This document shows, piece after piece, positions 50,501-58,172 of a stretch of DNA of 64,000 nt; position 1 is the stretch's first letter; each line of letters starts with the position of its first letter. Location of the stretch: the NCBI GenBank assembly GCA_903789595.1, contig CAIFEZ010000008.1, positions 60,227-124,226 on the forward strand. The letters run 5' to 3'. Under the pieces are notes generated by a model, which saw only the letters and a list, made by a program, of their open reading frames with translations, searched no databases and was not told where the DNA came from. This DNA is from an uncultured eubacterium 1-6 (GTDB lineage Bacteria; Bacillota; Clostridia; Lachnospirales; Lachnospiraceae). Position numbers and translations under genes: made by a program.

Positions 50501-51056
50501 ATGTCTCGATCTTCTGAAGCTCGTGGGATGTACGGAATCCGTCGAAGAAGTTGATGAACGGAAGATGTCCGGAGATAGCTGCTGCATGAGCGACAGGTGT
50601 CAGGTCCATTACCTCCTGTACAGAAGATTCGCAGAGCATAGCAGCACCGGTCTGGCGGCACGCGTATACGTCCGAATGATCACCGAAGATGTTCAGTGCA
50701 TGTGTAGCAACGCAGCGCGCAGATACATCAAATACTGCAGGCAGCTGCTCACCGGCGATCTTGTAGATGTTCGGGATCATCAGAAGAAGACCCTGGGATG
50801 CGGTATAAGTCGTTGTCAGAGCGCCAGCCGCTACAGAACCGTGAACGGCACCGGCTGCACCTGCCTCAGACTGCATCTCGGTGATCTGAACTTCCTGTCC
50901 GAACAGATTCTTTCTTCCCTGAGTCGCCCACTCATCAGTGTGTTCAGCCATCGGGGAAGAAGGTGTGATCGGATAGATCGCTGCCACTTCGGTAAAAGCA
51001 TACGAAGCATGAGCTGCTGCTGTGTTACCATCCATGGTTTTCATTTTTCTTGCCAT
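47511..51056 (-). CDS. nifJ: Pyruvate:ferredoxin (flavodoxin) oxidoreductase
   Basis: This 1181-residue homodimeric enzyme converts pyruvate and CoA to acetyl-CoA, CO2 and reduced ferredoxin. The N-terminus shows YPITPSSPMAEHTDEWA near residues 28-44 (domain I). Two 4Fe-4S clusters are in CIQCNRCSYVCPHA near 698 and CTGCGSCANVCPG near 754. The distal cysteines and GETPYVK are near 830. The thiamine diphosphate site is GDGWGYDIGFGGLDHV near 975 and ends TEVYSNTGGQSSK. The length is standard. It is central to fermentative energy metabolism here and has a strong own promoter. Confidence 0.97.
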   Translation of the reverse strand: MARKMKTMDGNTAAAHASYAFTEVAAIYPITPSSPMAEHTDEWATQGRKNLFGQEVQITEMQSEAGAAGAVHGSVAAGALTTTYTASQGLLLMIPNIYKIAGEQLPAVFDVSARCVATHALNIFGDHSDVYACRQTGAAMLCESSVQEVMDLTPVAHAAAISGHLPFINFFDGFRTSHELQKIETWDYEDLRDMIDIEALKAFKAKALNPENPKEMGSAQNPDIFFQTREACNSLYDAMPGIVQKYMDMVNAKIGTDYKLFNYYGAPDAEQVIVAMGSVCDCIEETIDYLMAQGRKVGVVKVRLYRPFSRQALIDAIPDTVKKVSVLDRTKEPGSIGEPLFLDVVEALRGSKFDGIKIFGGRYGLGSKDTTPEQIVAVFDNETKERFTIDIVDDVTNLSLPVGEPLVTTPEGTVNCKFWGLGADGTVGANKNSIKIIGDNTDMYAQAYFDYDSKKSGGVTMSHLRFGKKPIKSTYLIHRANFVACHNPSYITKFNMVQELVDGGTFLLNCPWTGEELEKHLPGQVKAYIAKHHIKFYVIDGVKTGIEVGMGPTRINTILQSAFFKLTGIIPEEKAIELMKAAAKATYGRKGDDIVKKNWAAIDAGADRAVQVEVPASWADCEDEGLEFKKVSEGRKDAVDFVNNIQLAVSSQEGNNLKVSDVLKYANGETPSGTAAYEKRGIAVNVPVWNSDNCIQCNRCSYVCPHAVIRPFAMTDAEVAAAPEGFKSIPMTGMPSYKFGIQISTMDCTGCGSCANVCPGKKGEKALTMTPIADAMDQQKGFDYAVKLPEKQDVIDKFKITSVKGSQFKKPLLEFSGACAGCGETPYVKLITQLFGSRMQIGNATGCSSIWANSSPSTPYTVDQNGRGPAWSNSLFEDAAEFGYGMLLGQKAIRDELKTKVEALMEKDASVKEAGQAWLDTMKNGAENRVATDKLLAAIEGNTTEEAAFIKDNKQFLAKKSNWVFGGDGWGYDIGFGGLDHVIASDKDINVLVIDTEVYSNTGGQSSKATPTGAVAQFAAGGKETKKKDLASIAMSYGYVYVAQIAMGADYNQAVKAISEAEAYDGPSLIIAYAPCINHGIRKGMGKVMTEEELAVKSGYWHLFRYNPALVGTDKPAFTLDSKAPQTDIYQDFLDGEVRYNSLKRANPAKAERLQSKQKEESAERYTYLNKLIKLYGPEEQ

Positions 51057-51087
51057 CGTAACTATTCCTCCTTATATAACTTAAAAA

Positions 51088-51107
51088 TGTATAATTGATT
51101 TTATACA
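51088..51107. promoter_or_regulatory. 20-base palindrome in the nifJ leader
   Basis: TGTATAA (51088-51094) and TTATACA (51101-51107) form a perfect inverted repeat with six bases between. It lies between the nifJ -10 box and the ribosome site, in position for an operator that a repressor could use. Confidence 0.5.
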
Positions 51108-51118
51108 CATACAAGGTT

Positions 51119-51147
51119 ATTATAGCACCCGCGTTTTTCTTTGTCAC
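51119..51147 (-). promoter_or_regulatory. nifJ promoter
   Basis: On the minus strand GTGACA (51147-51142), a 17-base spacer and TATAAT (51124-51119) form a near-consensus housekeeping promoter. The start site would be about 50 bases before AAGGAGG. Confidence 0.8.
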
Positions 51148-51192
51148 CAGTTCGGACCATGTATTTTATTAAATACACGGGCGCCCGTGTTC

Positions 51193-52590
51193 TCACAGAC
51201 CGCTGCGCTTCGGGTCGTACCCGTCTTCCGCCTTCCGGGTGTCAGGGTCGTATGCATCCTCCTTCTTCCCTGTCTTCAGCTCCTGTCCGGCCGCCGTCAC
51301 CGAACCGCTTTCTTTGTCGAGGTCCACCCGGTGATCCACCTTCTTCATCACGCGTCTCGCGCGGAGCTTGGAGAAGATGATGACCTGGCTGGAGAAGAGG
51401 CCGTTGTAACCGGAGAAGACAAAGCTCAGCATACAGGCCATCCCGAAGTACGGAAGCCCGGCTCCGCCGAAGACCTCCGCCGCCAGAAGAATCGATGTGA
51501 TCATCGTGTTTGTGACTCCGGCGAACATGGCGGCGAAACCGACCGCTGCCGCAAAGCCTGCCGGGATCCCCAGGAGCTGCCCGAATACACAGCCGAAGGT
51601 CGCCCCGATGTAGAACGTCGGAACAATCTCTCCGCCCTTGAATCCGGCTTCCAGCGTGATTGCCGTAAACAGAATCTTTACCGCGAAATCCCATGGTCTC
51701 GCCTGCCCCTGTCCGATCGCCCTCGCGATGACATCTACGCCGGCGCCGTTGTAATCCTGACTGCCCGCCAGCAGAGTCAGGCATACGATAACCGCGCCGC
51801 CTGCCAGAACGCGCAGGTACGGATTTTTCAGAAACCGGTCATAGAATCCCTTCGTGTAATGAAGCGCCATGACAAAGACCGCGGAGACGAGACCGCAGAG
51901 AGCCGCAAGGATCATCACCTTCCCCATCATCAGCGGGCTGACGTCCGGCGCCTCAATCTGAAAGCGCACCGGAGCGGCGCCCATCCACACAGCCACCTCG
52001 GAAGCCAGAATAGAGGCGATCATTCCCGGGACAAGCGCTGCATGCTTCACCATTCCCACACTGATGACCGTGGCCACAAAAACCGCCGCCGTGACCGGGG
52101 TCCCGAACAGTGCCGCGAAAAAGGCAGCCATACCTGTCATCGTGGCGATCTTCTTGTCCTCGTCATCAAAGCGGAACATCTGCCCGATGTGGTTTCCGAT
52201 ATCCCCGCCGATCTGCAGCGCAGCGCCCTCACGCCCGGCGGAACCGCCGAACAGATGTGTGAGAACCGTTCCGATAAAAATCGCCGGTATCAGGCGGAAC
52301 TTGAGAGAATCTCCCTCTACGGCGGAATCAAAGACCGCATTGGTGCCGACGCCGGAGATCTTCAGCTTCTGATACATGAATACGATCAGAAGTCCTGCCG
52401 CCGGAAGAAAGAAAATCAGCCATCCGTTAACCGACCGGAGCTGCGTCGCCGCCGACACGCAGCGCGCAAAAGCACCTCCGGTCACGCCGCATACAGCCCC
52501 CGTTACCAGCGAAAGGATGATCCATTTTACGAAATAGCCGAGATAATCCTTCGCCCATCGCCTGCCCTTTTCCAAATTCTGATCTGTCAT
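51193..52590 (-). CDS. CLC-family anion channel/antiporter, possibly fluoride type
   Basis: This is a 465-residue membrane protein with about ten hydrophobic segments. THLFGGSAGREGAALQIGG near 89-107 contains the GREG gate motif, and GFKGGEIVPTFYIGATFG near 306-323 is the second core motif. THLFGGSAGREG and FKGGE-x-x-P-x-F-x-IGA are more like the fluoride-exporting CLC-F branch than like the chloride transporters of E. coli, but the selectivity cannot be settled by eye. ATG 52590 fits AAAGGAC upstream; an earlier ATG adds 41 residues with no membrane or family match. The last 60 residues are charged and variable. Confidence 0.88.
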   Translation of the reverse strand: MTDQNLEKGRRWAKDYLGYFVKWIILSLVTGAVCGVTGGAFARCVSAATQLRSVNGWLIFFLPAAGLLIVFMYQKLKISGVGTNAVFDSAVEGDSLKFRLIPAIFIGTVLTHLFGGSAGREGAALQIGGDIGNHIGQMFRFDDEDKKIATMTGMAAFFAALFGTPVTAAVFVATVISVGMVKHAALVPGMIASILASEVAVWMGAAPVRFQIEAPDVSPLMMGKVMILAALCGLVSAVFVMALHYTKGFYDRFLKNPYLRVLAGGAVIVCLTLLAGSQDYNGAGVDVIARAIGQGQARPWDFAVKILFTAITLEAGFKGGEIVPTFYIGATFGCVFGQLLGIPAGFAAAVGFAAMFAGVTNTMITSILLAAEVFGGAGLPYFGMACMLSFVFSGYNGLFSSQVIIFSKLRARRVMKKVDHRVDLDKESGSVTAAGQELKTGKKEDAYDPDTRKAEDGYDPKRSGL

Positions 52591-52612
52591 CTGTTCAAGT
52601 CCTTTTCTTTTT

Positions 52613-53755
52613 CTATCTGCGGCCGCGCACATAGATTGCCTTGTGCGGGCACATCTCCTGGCAGCAGAAGCAGCGGATGCATTTTCTGTAATTATAGACC
52701 GGCGGATGGTCACGGCCCTTTGAAAATCTTAGCGCCTTTCCGTCGACCGGACAGCTTTCCACGCAGACACCGCACTTCCGGCATTTGTCCGCATCAATTC
52801 TGGGAGCCGGCTTCAGGAAGCGAAGAATGGTGATGGTGTTCATAATTCCCTCCGCCTTCCCCTTTTTCCGGTTTACGCGAAAACCCGGCCTGCCGTATTT
52901 TGCCACGGCGTCCCCCATGGAAAGCTGTCCGTCCGGAGTCACAAGATCGATCTCCTCTTCCTTCCAGGTGCCGAGACCCATCTGCGCACCCGCGCCCTCC
53001 GTCGGCACCGACTCCGGGTCCAGATATACCAGCCTTGCAAACACACTGTCCAGAGCCACCGGATCCGTTGAAAAAAGCAGCACATTCATCGGTACAGGAT
53101 CTCCCGAAGTCGGACCGTTTCCCTCCATTGCGACGATTCCGTCCATGATATAGAGGCGCGGCCGAACCAGAAGGTTCAGGTCCACAATCATTCTGGCCAT
53201 GCTCTCCGCACTCGGGTATCTGGTATGTCCGGCAGCCTTGTGTTTTCCCTGAACACAGCCGTACTGGTTCTTGACGGCTCCCGTGATGTGTTCCAGCGCG
53301 TGCGTCTTCATCTTGCAGACGCTGATGACCGCATCCGCCTCGACTACATCGCGGGCAAGCATAAACTCCTTCGCGTGAATTCCCTGCGGATATGCCGTTC
53401 TGACCGCCTCGTCAAAGGCCGCCATCCGGCAGCCGTACTTTGTCAGCTCCTCCCGCATCCCCAGATGTTCCATTGATTTTATGGAAGAGCCGAAGCCTCC
53501 CGAATCTCCGGCTGACACATCGGAATAATGCTCTTCCGAAAGAATCCTGGCCAGCATCTCCGCGACAGCCGGATGGGTCGTGACCGCGCGGTCCGCGTCC
53601 GCTTCCCGCACCAGATTCAGTTTCAGCAAAACCTTCTCGTCGGTGCGGATATATTTTCCGATACCGCCGACAAGATCCAGGCCCTGCCTCAGGGCCTGAT
53701 ATACCCTCTCCGGCTCATAGCTGCCGCAGGGGACGAGCGCAACTTTGCTATGCAA
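52613..53755 (-). CDS. DUF362 protein with two 4Fe-4S clusters
   Basis: This is a 380-residue protein. The N-terminal 300 residues are the DUF362 domain (LLKLNLVREADADRAVTTHP near 43-62, SVCKMKTHALEHITGAVKNQ near 145-164, SGDPVPMNVLLFSTDPVALD near 215-234). Two ferredoxin clusters end it: CRKCGVCVESCP near 326-337 and CIRCFCCQEMCP near 357-368. Such proteins are abundant in anaerobes; their substrate is unproven, with an electron transfer or oxidoreductase role assumed. It lies 22 bases before clc on the same strand. Confidence 0.88.
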   Translation of the reverse strand: MHSKVALVPCGSYEPERVYQALRQGLDLVGGIGKYIRTDEKVLLKLNLVREADADRAVTTHPAVAEMLARILSEEHYSDVSAGDSGGFGSSIKSMEHLGMREELTKYGCRMAAFDEAVRTAYPQGIHAKEFMLARDVVEADAVISVCKMKTHALEHITGAVKNQYGCVQGKHKAAGHTRYPSAESMARMIVDLNLLVRPRLYIMDGIVAMEGNGPTSGDPVPMNVLLFSTDPVALDSVFARLVYLDPESVPTEGAGAQMGLGTWKEEEIDLVTPDGQLSMGDAVAKYGRPGFRVNRKKGKAEGIMNTITILRFLKPAPRIDADKCRKCGVCVESCPVDGKALRFSKGRDHPPVYNYRKCIRCFCCQEMCPHKAIYVRGRR

Positions 53756-54087
53756 TCTTTTTCCTCCCTATCTGATTCCGACCGCGGAACGCGCAGGATC
53801 TGCTCGCGCGCGGCCGGCAAAACCGAGATTCTCTATCTGTAAAAAAAGCCGCGCTGTTTTTCCCTCTTTTTGCATCGTAAAGACGGAAAACGCGCGGCAG
53901 ATGCCGAATGACTGCTGCTGTTCATATAAAACGGACAGGCAGACGCATATGTATCTTTTCCCTTCAGGAATGCTGTAAACAGCAGCGAATGCTTTCTCCG
54001 GGTACGAATCACCGCTCTTCCGCCTCCCTCCGGAACGCCTCGCTGCTGCCGATCAGCTCTCCCGGATCTTCCGGAGAAAAGAGGAAG
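53756..54087. other. 332-base gap with a terminator
   Basis: It holds the terminator described at 53841-53898. The rest (53900-54087) has no supported gene; it contains CGAATGCTTTCTCCGGG-type GC-rich text without a ribosome site. Promoter elements for the leftward DUF362 gene probably lie near 53760-53800, but no clear boxes are seen. Confidence 0.5.
53841..53898 (-). terminator. Terminator after lactonase-fold gene
   Basis: On the minus strand GCCGCGCGTTTTCC pairs with the GG-AAAACA-GCGCGGC arm (53848-53863 with 53885-53898, one bulge), followed by TTTTTTT (53847-53841). It ends the leftward lactonase transcript. Confidence 0.8.
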
Positions 54088-55146
54088 TCAGTCCTTCGTG
54101 CCCATCTTAGTAATCAGAATACAGTTCGGTGTGTCAACCTTCATCGGTCTGCCCTTCATCACAAGGATGTTCTTCTCATAATCAACGGCGAATGTCGTGA
54201 TGCTGTTGGACTCATGATTGACACAGGCGATATGCTTTCCGTCCGGGAACATCGCGATATCCTTCGGATACTCCCCGCTGATCGGAAGCGCGAACTTTTT
54301 CGTCAGAAGTCCGGTCTTCTGATCCACTTCAAACATGGCAACCGTATCGTCGCCCGCAGTCGATGTGAAGAGATATTTTCCGTCCGGCGAAAGAGTCATG
54401 CCGGACGCGGCGTCATGGAGCTGATCCACATTGTCCGAGGTGGTGCTGACGCTCTGAAGATACTCGAACTTCGGCTCATCTCCGTCTACAGAATAAGAGA
54501 ACACGTCCACTTTGTTGTCCAGCTCATAGATCAGATAAGCGAACCTCCCATCCTGACTGAACTGGATCAGCCTCGGTCCGGATTCCCGCTCGCAGCGCAG
54601 AATATCCACCAGCGCAAGCTTATTCTTGGAGCTGATGCGATAGATCTTCACCTGATCAATTCCGTTGTCAACGGCACAGATAAAACGGTTGTCCGGCGTC
54701 ATCTTCACGCAGCTGACATGCGGACGGAAATTCCTCTCAGCGACGCTGCCCAGGCCCTTGTGGAACACGCCATCCATCACGGAGCCGAGACGCCCGTCAT
54801 GATGGGTATGAACCAGCGTCACCTTGCCGTCATGATAGCCTGCGACCAGAAGGTACTGTCCCGTCGCGTCTACTGACAGATAGCATCCGCGCATCCCGTC
54901 GATGCCGATCTTATTGATCATCTCCAGATCGCCGTCGGATTTGATGTCGAAGACAGCCACTCCCTCGTCGGCAATGGAATACAGAAACTTTCCGTTTGCT
55001 GAACGGCAGATATAAGATGAATTATTCACCGGAATCACCTTGCGAAGCGAAAGAGTTCCCTCCTTCACATCTACATCATACAGATGAATGCCGATACTGC
55101 TTCCGTGGGTATAGGTTCCAACATACGCAACATACTTGTCTGCCAT
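54088..55146 (-). CDS. Lactonase-family beta-propeller protein (6-phosphogluconolactonase-like)
   Basis: This is a 352-residue seven-bladed propeller of the Pgl/YbhE lactonase family: AYVGTYTHGSSIGIHLYDVD near residues 6-25, HVSCVKMTPDNRFICAVDNG near 158-177, GMTLSPDGKYLFTSTAGDDT near 259-278, GEYPKDIAMFPDGKHIACVN near 303-322. It may hydrolyse 6-phosphogluconolactone or another lactone. Its neighbours do not include pentose phosphate genes, so the substrate is open. It is transcribed alone, with a promoter at 55354-55382. Confidence 0.87.
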   Translation of the reverse strand: MADKYVAYVGTYTHGSSIGIHLYDVDVKEGTLSLRKVIPVNNSSYICRSANGKFLYSIADEGVAVFDIKSDGDLEMINKIGIDGMRGCYLSVDATGQYLLVAGYHDGKVTLVHTHHDGRLGSVMDGVFHKGLGSVAERNFRPHVSCVKMTPDNRFICAVDNGIDQVKIYRISSKNKLALVDILRCERESGPRLIQFSQDGRFAYLIYELDNKVDVFSYSVDGDEPKFEYLQSVSTTSDNVDQLHDAASGMTLSPDGKYLFTSTAGDDTVAMFEVDQKTGLLTKKFALPISGEYPKDIAMFPDGKHIACVNHESNSITTFAVDYEKNILVMKGRPMKVDTPNCILITKMGTKD

Positions 55147-55353
55147 AATCTCTTCCTCTTTTCTATTGTTTACCGCATTTTTGAAAATTCAGTAACTGTT
55201 CAGCACCCCAGTCCCGAGAACCTGCGGTTCTCCCGATGTGCCGAACAGATACAAAGTTCATTTCATATCGTATTTTCCCCTGAATTTCTGTCAGAAAACA
55301 AGTGCTCCGGCCGCATTCCACGATACTCTGACGGCTCCCGGCAGCACGCTAAA

Positions 55354-55382
55354 AGTATAGCACGAATCAGAAACCGGTACAA
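55354..55382 (-). promoter_or_regulatory. Promoter of the lactonase gene
   Basis: On the minus strand TTGTAC (55382-55377), a 17-base spacer and TATACT (55359-55354). It sits about 200 bases before the start codon, leaving a long leader. Just beyond it begins the MITE-like repeat at 55423. Confidence 0.6.
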
Positions 55383-55422
55383 TGAAATTTCTGCTGTTCG
55401 TTCCGCGGGTTTCTGTTCACCG

Positions 55423-55669
55423 ATTACTGTTCACGCACAACTGACAAGGCAACGATTTCACAGCACCTTTGCCTGAGCATTACTGGCTGTTAGAAGTTTT
55501 ATCCGTAAATTTTTCGTTGAATGAATAGCGAGGACTGTTTGACGAAGGCGCTCGCGCCTGAGGAGTTCCGCAGCTTCAATAAAAAAGGATAAAACTTTGT
55601 TACAGCCAGTTTGCGAATGTCAACAGGGTTGTGAAATCCTTGCCTGGTCAACTATCCATGAACAGTAAT
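55423..55669. repeat. Intergenic MITE-like repeat, 247 bases
   Basis: ATTACTGTTCA (55423-55433) and TGAACAGTAAT (55659-55669) are perfect 11-base inverted ends. The inside matches 45643-45972 in two blocks, lacking the latter's middle of about 100 bases. Confidence 0.8.
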
Positions 55670-55748
55670 TTTCGCAGGAATATCCCGTATACCGATTGCA
55701 GCCTGTGCGTTGACAATTGCGGCTGTCCGGCGTTACGATATCAGAACC

Positions 55749-56729
55749 ATGGAAAGAACATTTACCTATACTATTCGCGAAGAAGATGCAGGAAAGGATA
55801 TTCACGCCTTCCTGCGGGAGAAGGGATACTCCAGACATATTCTCTCCTCCATGAAACCGATCCCGGACGCCGTCCTGGTGAACGGGGTCCACCAGTACAT
55901 GCGCTATGTGCTGCGTCCCTCCGACGTCCTCACGACCAGGGTGCGGGACGATACTTCTTCGGAGACGATTATTCCGGCGCCGGTTCCCTTCCGGATCGTT
56001 TACGAGGATCCAGATCTTCTCGTCATCGACAAGCCGGCGAATGAAGCGATCCATCCGGCCGTCGGCCATCCGGCCAACACTCTCGGAAACGGCGTTGTCT
56101 GGTATTATCAGCAGAAGGGCATCCCCTTTGTCTTCCGCTGCATCAACCGGCTGGACAGAGACACCACCGGCCTTTTAATCGTGGCAAAAAATCTCGTCAG
56201 CGCTTCTGTTCTGGAACAGCAGCTTCTGCGAAGAGAGATCCACCGGACCTATCTGGCAATTGCCGAGGGGCACACCCCGGATGAAGGTACCATCGATCTT
56301 CCGATTGCCCGAAAGGAAGGTTCTCTCATTGAACGCTGCGTGGATCTGGAAAAGGGCGACCGTGCGGTCACTCACTTTCGGACATTGGCCTATGATCCTG
56401 TATCCGACTGTTCCGCCGTCTGTCTGAGGCTTGAGACCGGCCGCACCCATCAGATCCGGGTTCATATGGCATACCGCGGTCATCCGCTTCTCGGGGACAC
56501 CCTCTATAATCCGCACTGCCTTCGAAAGCCCGGAGAGCCTCCCCGGCCCGGAACCGCAGAGTCCTCCGGCAAAGGCTCCCCCGTCATCACACGCCAGGCG
56601 CTTCACTCATGGAAGCTTGACTTCATTCATCCCATCACCGGTGAAGCGATGCACTTCACGGCGCCGGTACCGGAAGATATGCAGACACTTTATAAAGAAT
56701 ATAAAGAGATAGATAGAAAGGAAACATAA
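55749..56729 (+). CDS. RluA-family 23S/tRNA pseudouridine synthase
   Basis: This is a 326-residue enzyme. Residues 1-75 form an S4-like RNA-binding domain (REEDAGKDIHAFLREKGYSR). The catalytic aspartate is in INRLDRDTTGLLIVAKN near 133-149, and the second RluA motif is RTHQIRVHMAYRGHPLLGDT near 232-251. The last part has a GC-rich insert with PGTAESSGKG. It modifies uridines in RNA; which site cannot be told. ATG 55749 fits the domain start but has no strong ribosome site. luxS begins two bases after the stop. Confidence 0.92.
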   Translation: MERTFTYTIREEDAGKDIHAFLREKGYSRHILSSMKPIPDAVLVNGVHQYMRYVLRPSDVLTTRVRDDTSSETIIPAPVPFRIVYEDPDLLVIDKPANEAIHPAVGHPANTLGNGVVWYYQQKGIPFVFRCINRLDRDTTGLLIVAKNLVSASVLEQQLLRREIHRTYLAIAEGHTPDEGTIDLPIARKEGSLIERCVDLEKGDRAVTHFRTLAYDPVSDCSAVCLRLETGRTHQIRVHMAYRGHPLLGDTLYNPHCLRKPGEPPRPGTAESSGKGSPVITRQALHSWKLDFIHPITGEAMHFTAPVPEDMQTLYKEYKEIDRKET

Positions 56730-56730
56730 A

Positions 56731-57219
56731 ATGGAAAAAATCGCAAGCTTTACCGTCAATCATCTGACTCTCATGCCCGGCATCTATGTGTCCCGCAAGG
56801 ACCATGTCGGCTCCGAATGTCTCACGACCTTTGATCTGCGCATGACCGCCCCGAACCGCGAGCCGGTCATGAACACCGCGGAATGTCACACCATCGAACA
56901 CCTCGGCGCAACCTTTCTGCGCAATGATCCGGAGTGGAAGGACCGCGTCATCTACTTCGGACCGATGGGCTGCCGCACCGGCTTCTACCTCATACTCGCC
57001 GGCGATCTGTCCTCCGCGGATATCACAGATCTCGTGATCCGCACCTTCACCTTTATCCGCGACTACAAGGGTGAAATCCCCGGCGCCGCCGCGAGAGACT
57101 GCGGAAATTATCTCGACCAGAACCTCAGCATGGCAAACTGGCTTGCACGCAGATATCTGGAACGCGATCTCTCCCAGATTCACGAGGGCAGCACCGAGCG
57201 GCTTGTATACCCTGAATAA
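56731..57219 (+). CDS. luxS: S-ribosylhomocysteine lyase LuxS
   Basis: This 162-residue enzyme cleaves S-ribosylhomocysteine to homocysteine and the AI-2 precursor in the methyl cycle. Zinc ligands His53 and His57 lie in HTIEHLGA, the third (Cys124) in ARDCGNYLDQ, and the catalytic Cys81 in GPMGCRTGFYL. Length is normal. It follows the pseudouridine synthase by one base and GAAAGGAAA gives its ribosome site, so the two are one transcript. Confidence 0.97.
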   Translation: MEKIASFTVNHLTLMPGIYVSRKDHVGSECLTTFDLRMTAPNREPVMNTAECHTIEHLGATFLRNDPEWKDRVIYFGPMGCRTGFYLILAGDLSSADITDLVIRTFTFIRDYKGEIPGAAARDCGNYLDQNLSMANWLARRYLERDLSQIHEGSTERLVYPE

Positions 57220-57296
57220 GACACTCGATTGGAGCTGCAAAGGGGCAGATCGAATACAGCACCGTGCAGCAGGCTTCGGAATGCTCCGTCGCCTCG

Positions 57297-58172
57297 TCAC
57301 CGGATCGCGTCCAGGATCCGCTGAAAATCTCCGCCGTTCTCCCTGAACACCGTCATCATCTCGCTGGTCAGGGAGATGTGCTCCCGATCCTCCGGCACAT
57401 CCGCCGGAGGATACCATCCTGCCATGGACAGTTCATCCTCCTCGAGCGTGATCTCATCGCGGCTGCCGTCCAGCTCGCAGAAAAAGCCCATCAGAAGTGT
57501 ATCCGAAAACGGCCAGGGCTGACTCTTGTAGAAGTGAAGATTCCGGACCGCGAGCCCCGTTTCCTCCATGACCTCCCGGTGAACCGTATCCTCGATGCTC
57601 TCTCCGCTCTCATTAAAGCCCGCGATCAGAGCGAACCGCTTATATTCTCTTCCGGCGTACTTGCTCATCAGCAGTTTCCCGTCATGGACCACTGCTACGA
57701 TCACACCGGGACAAATGACCGGATAAAATGTCCTGCCGCAGCGCGGGCACTTCATCATCCGCTCCTTCTCATCGGGCACCAGCTTCTCGCCGCATCCCCC
57801 GCAGAACCTGTGGCTTTCATACCAGAGGGAGAGCTGCTTTCCGGTCACTCCCGCGAACGCCTGCTCCCGCGGTCTTGCGCTCCGGAAGGTCCAGTCTTTC
57901 TCGAAGCGGTACCCCTCCCTGAGCAGGATCTCCGGAACCGCCTCCGGCCGGATCCGCGCGAGATAATACTCCTCCTCATCGATCCGGAAAAGGTAGGTAA
58001 ATTCCACGTCTGTTCCATCAAAATCCCCGGTTTTCGGGTAGGCCAGTACCCCGTTTTCATCGATTCGGAGCAGTGTCAGCGGCCCGTTATACACCAGAGC
58101 CGTTTCATAGCCGACGGGCTTCCTGTTCTGATACTCGATATGAAATTTTCTGGGTGCGATATCCTGAATCAT
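57297..58172 (-). CDS. nudC: NAD+ diphosphatase NudC
   Basis: This is a 291-residue Nudix hydrolase. A zinc ribbon CGGCG near 120-124 and CPRCG near 138-142 precedes the canonical Nudix box GFNESGESIEDTVHREVMEE near 182-201 (ends ETGL). The SQPWPF segment near 213 is the NudC signature. It splits NADH/NAD+ and can remove NAD caps from RNA. It starts four bases inside the MATE gene's end, so they form one leftward transcript. Confidence 0.95.
   Translation of the reverse strand: MIQDIAPRKFHIEYQNRKPVGYETALVYNGPLTLLRIDENGVLAYPKTGDFDGTDVEFTYLFRIDEEEYYLARIRPEAVPEILLREGYRFEKDWTFRSARPREQAFAGVTGKQLSLWYESHRFCGGCGEKLVPDEKERMMKCPRCGRTFYPVICPGVIVAVVHDGKLLMSKYAGREYKRFALIAGFNESGESIEDTVHREVMEETGLAVRNLHFYKSQPWPFSDTLLMGFFCELDGSRDEITLEEDELSMAGWYPPADVPEDREHISLTSEMMTVFRENGGDFQRILDAIR

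Larger units (their letters stand above)
55147..55748. other. 602-base gap with promoter and MITE-like repeat
   Basis: The gap holds the lactonase promoter (55354-55382), its long leader, and a 247-base MITE-like repeat (55423-55669). The last 80 bases lead into the rluA-type gene, without clear promoter boxes. No protein gene is supported. Confidence 0.65.

Noticed and set aside
48939..51098. A 719-codon plus-strand frame opposite nifJ
   Set aside because: It is the mirror of a well-supported gene on the other strand, has no ribosome site, and its protein is low in recognisable structure.
51187..52833. A 548-codon plus-strand frame opposite the CLC gene
   Set aside because: Same reason: Arg/His/Asp-rich product typical of an antisense shadow of a GC-rich gene.
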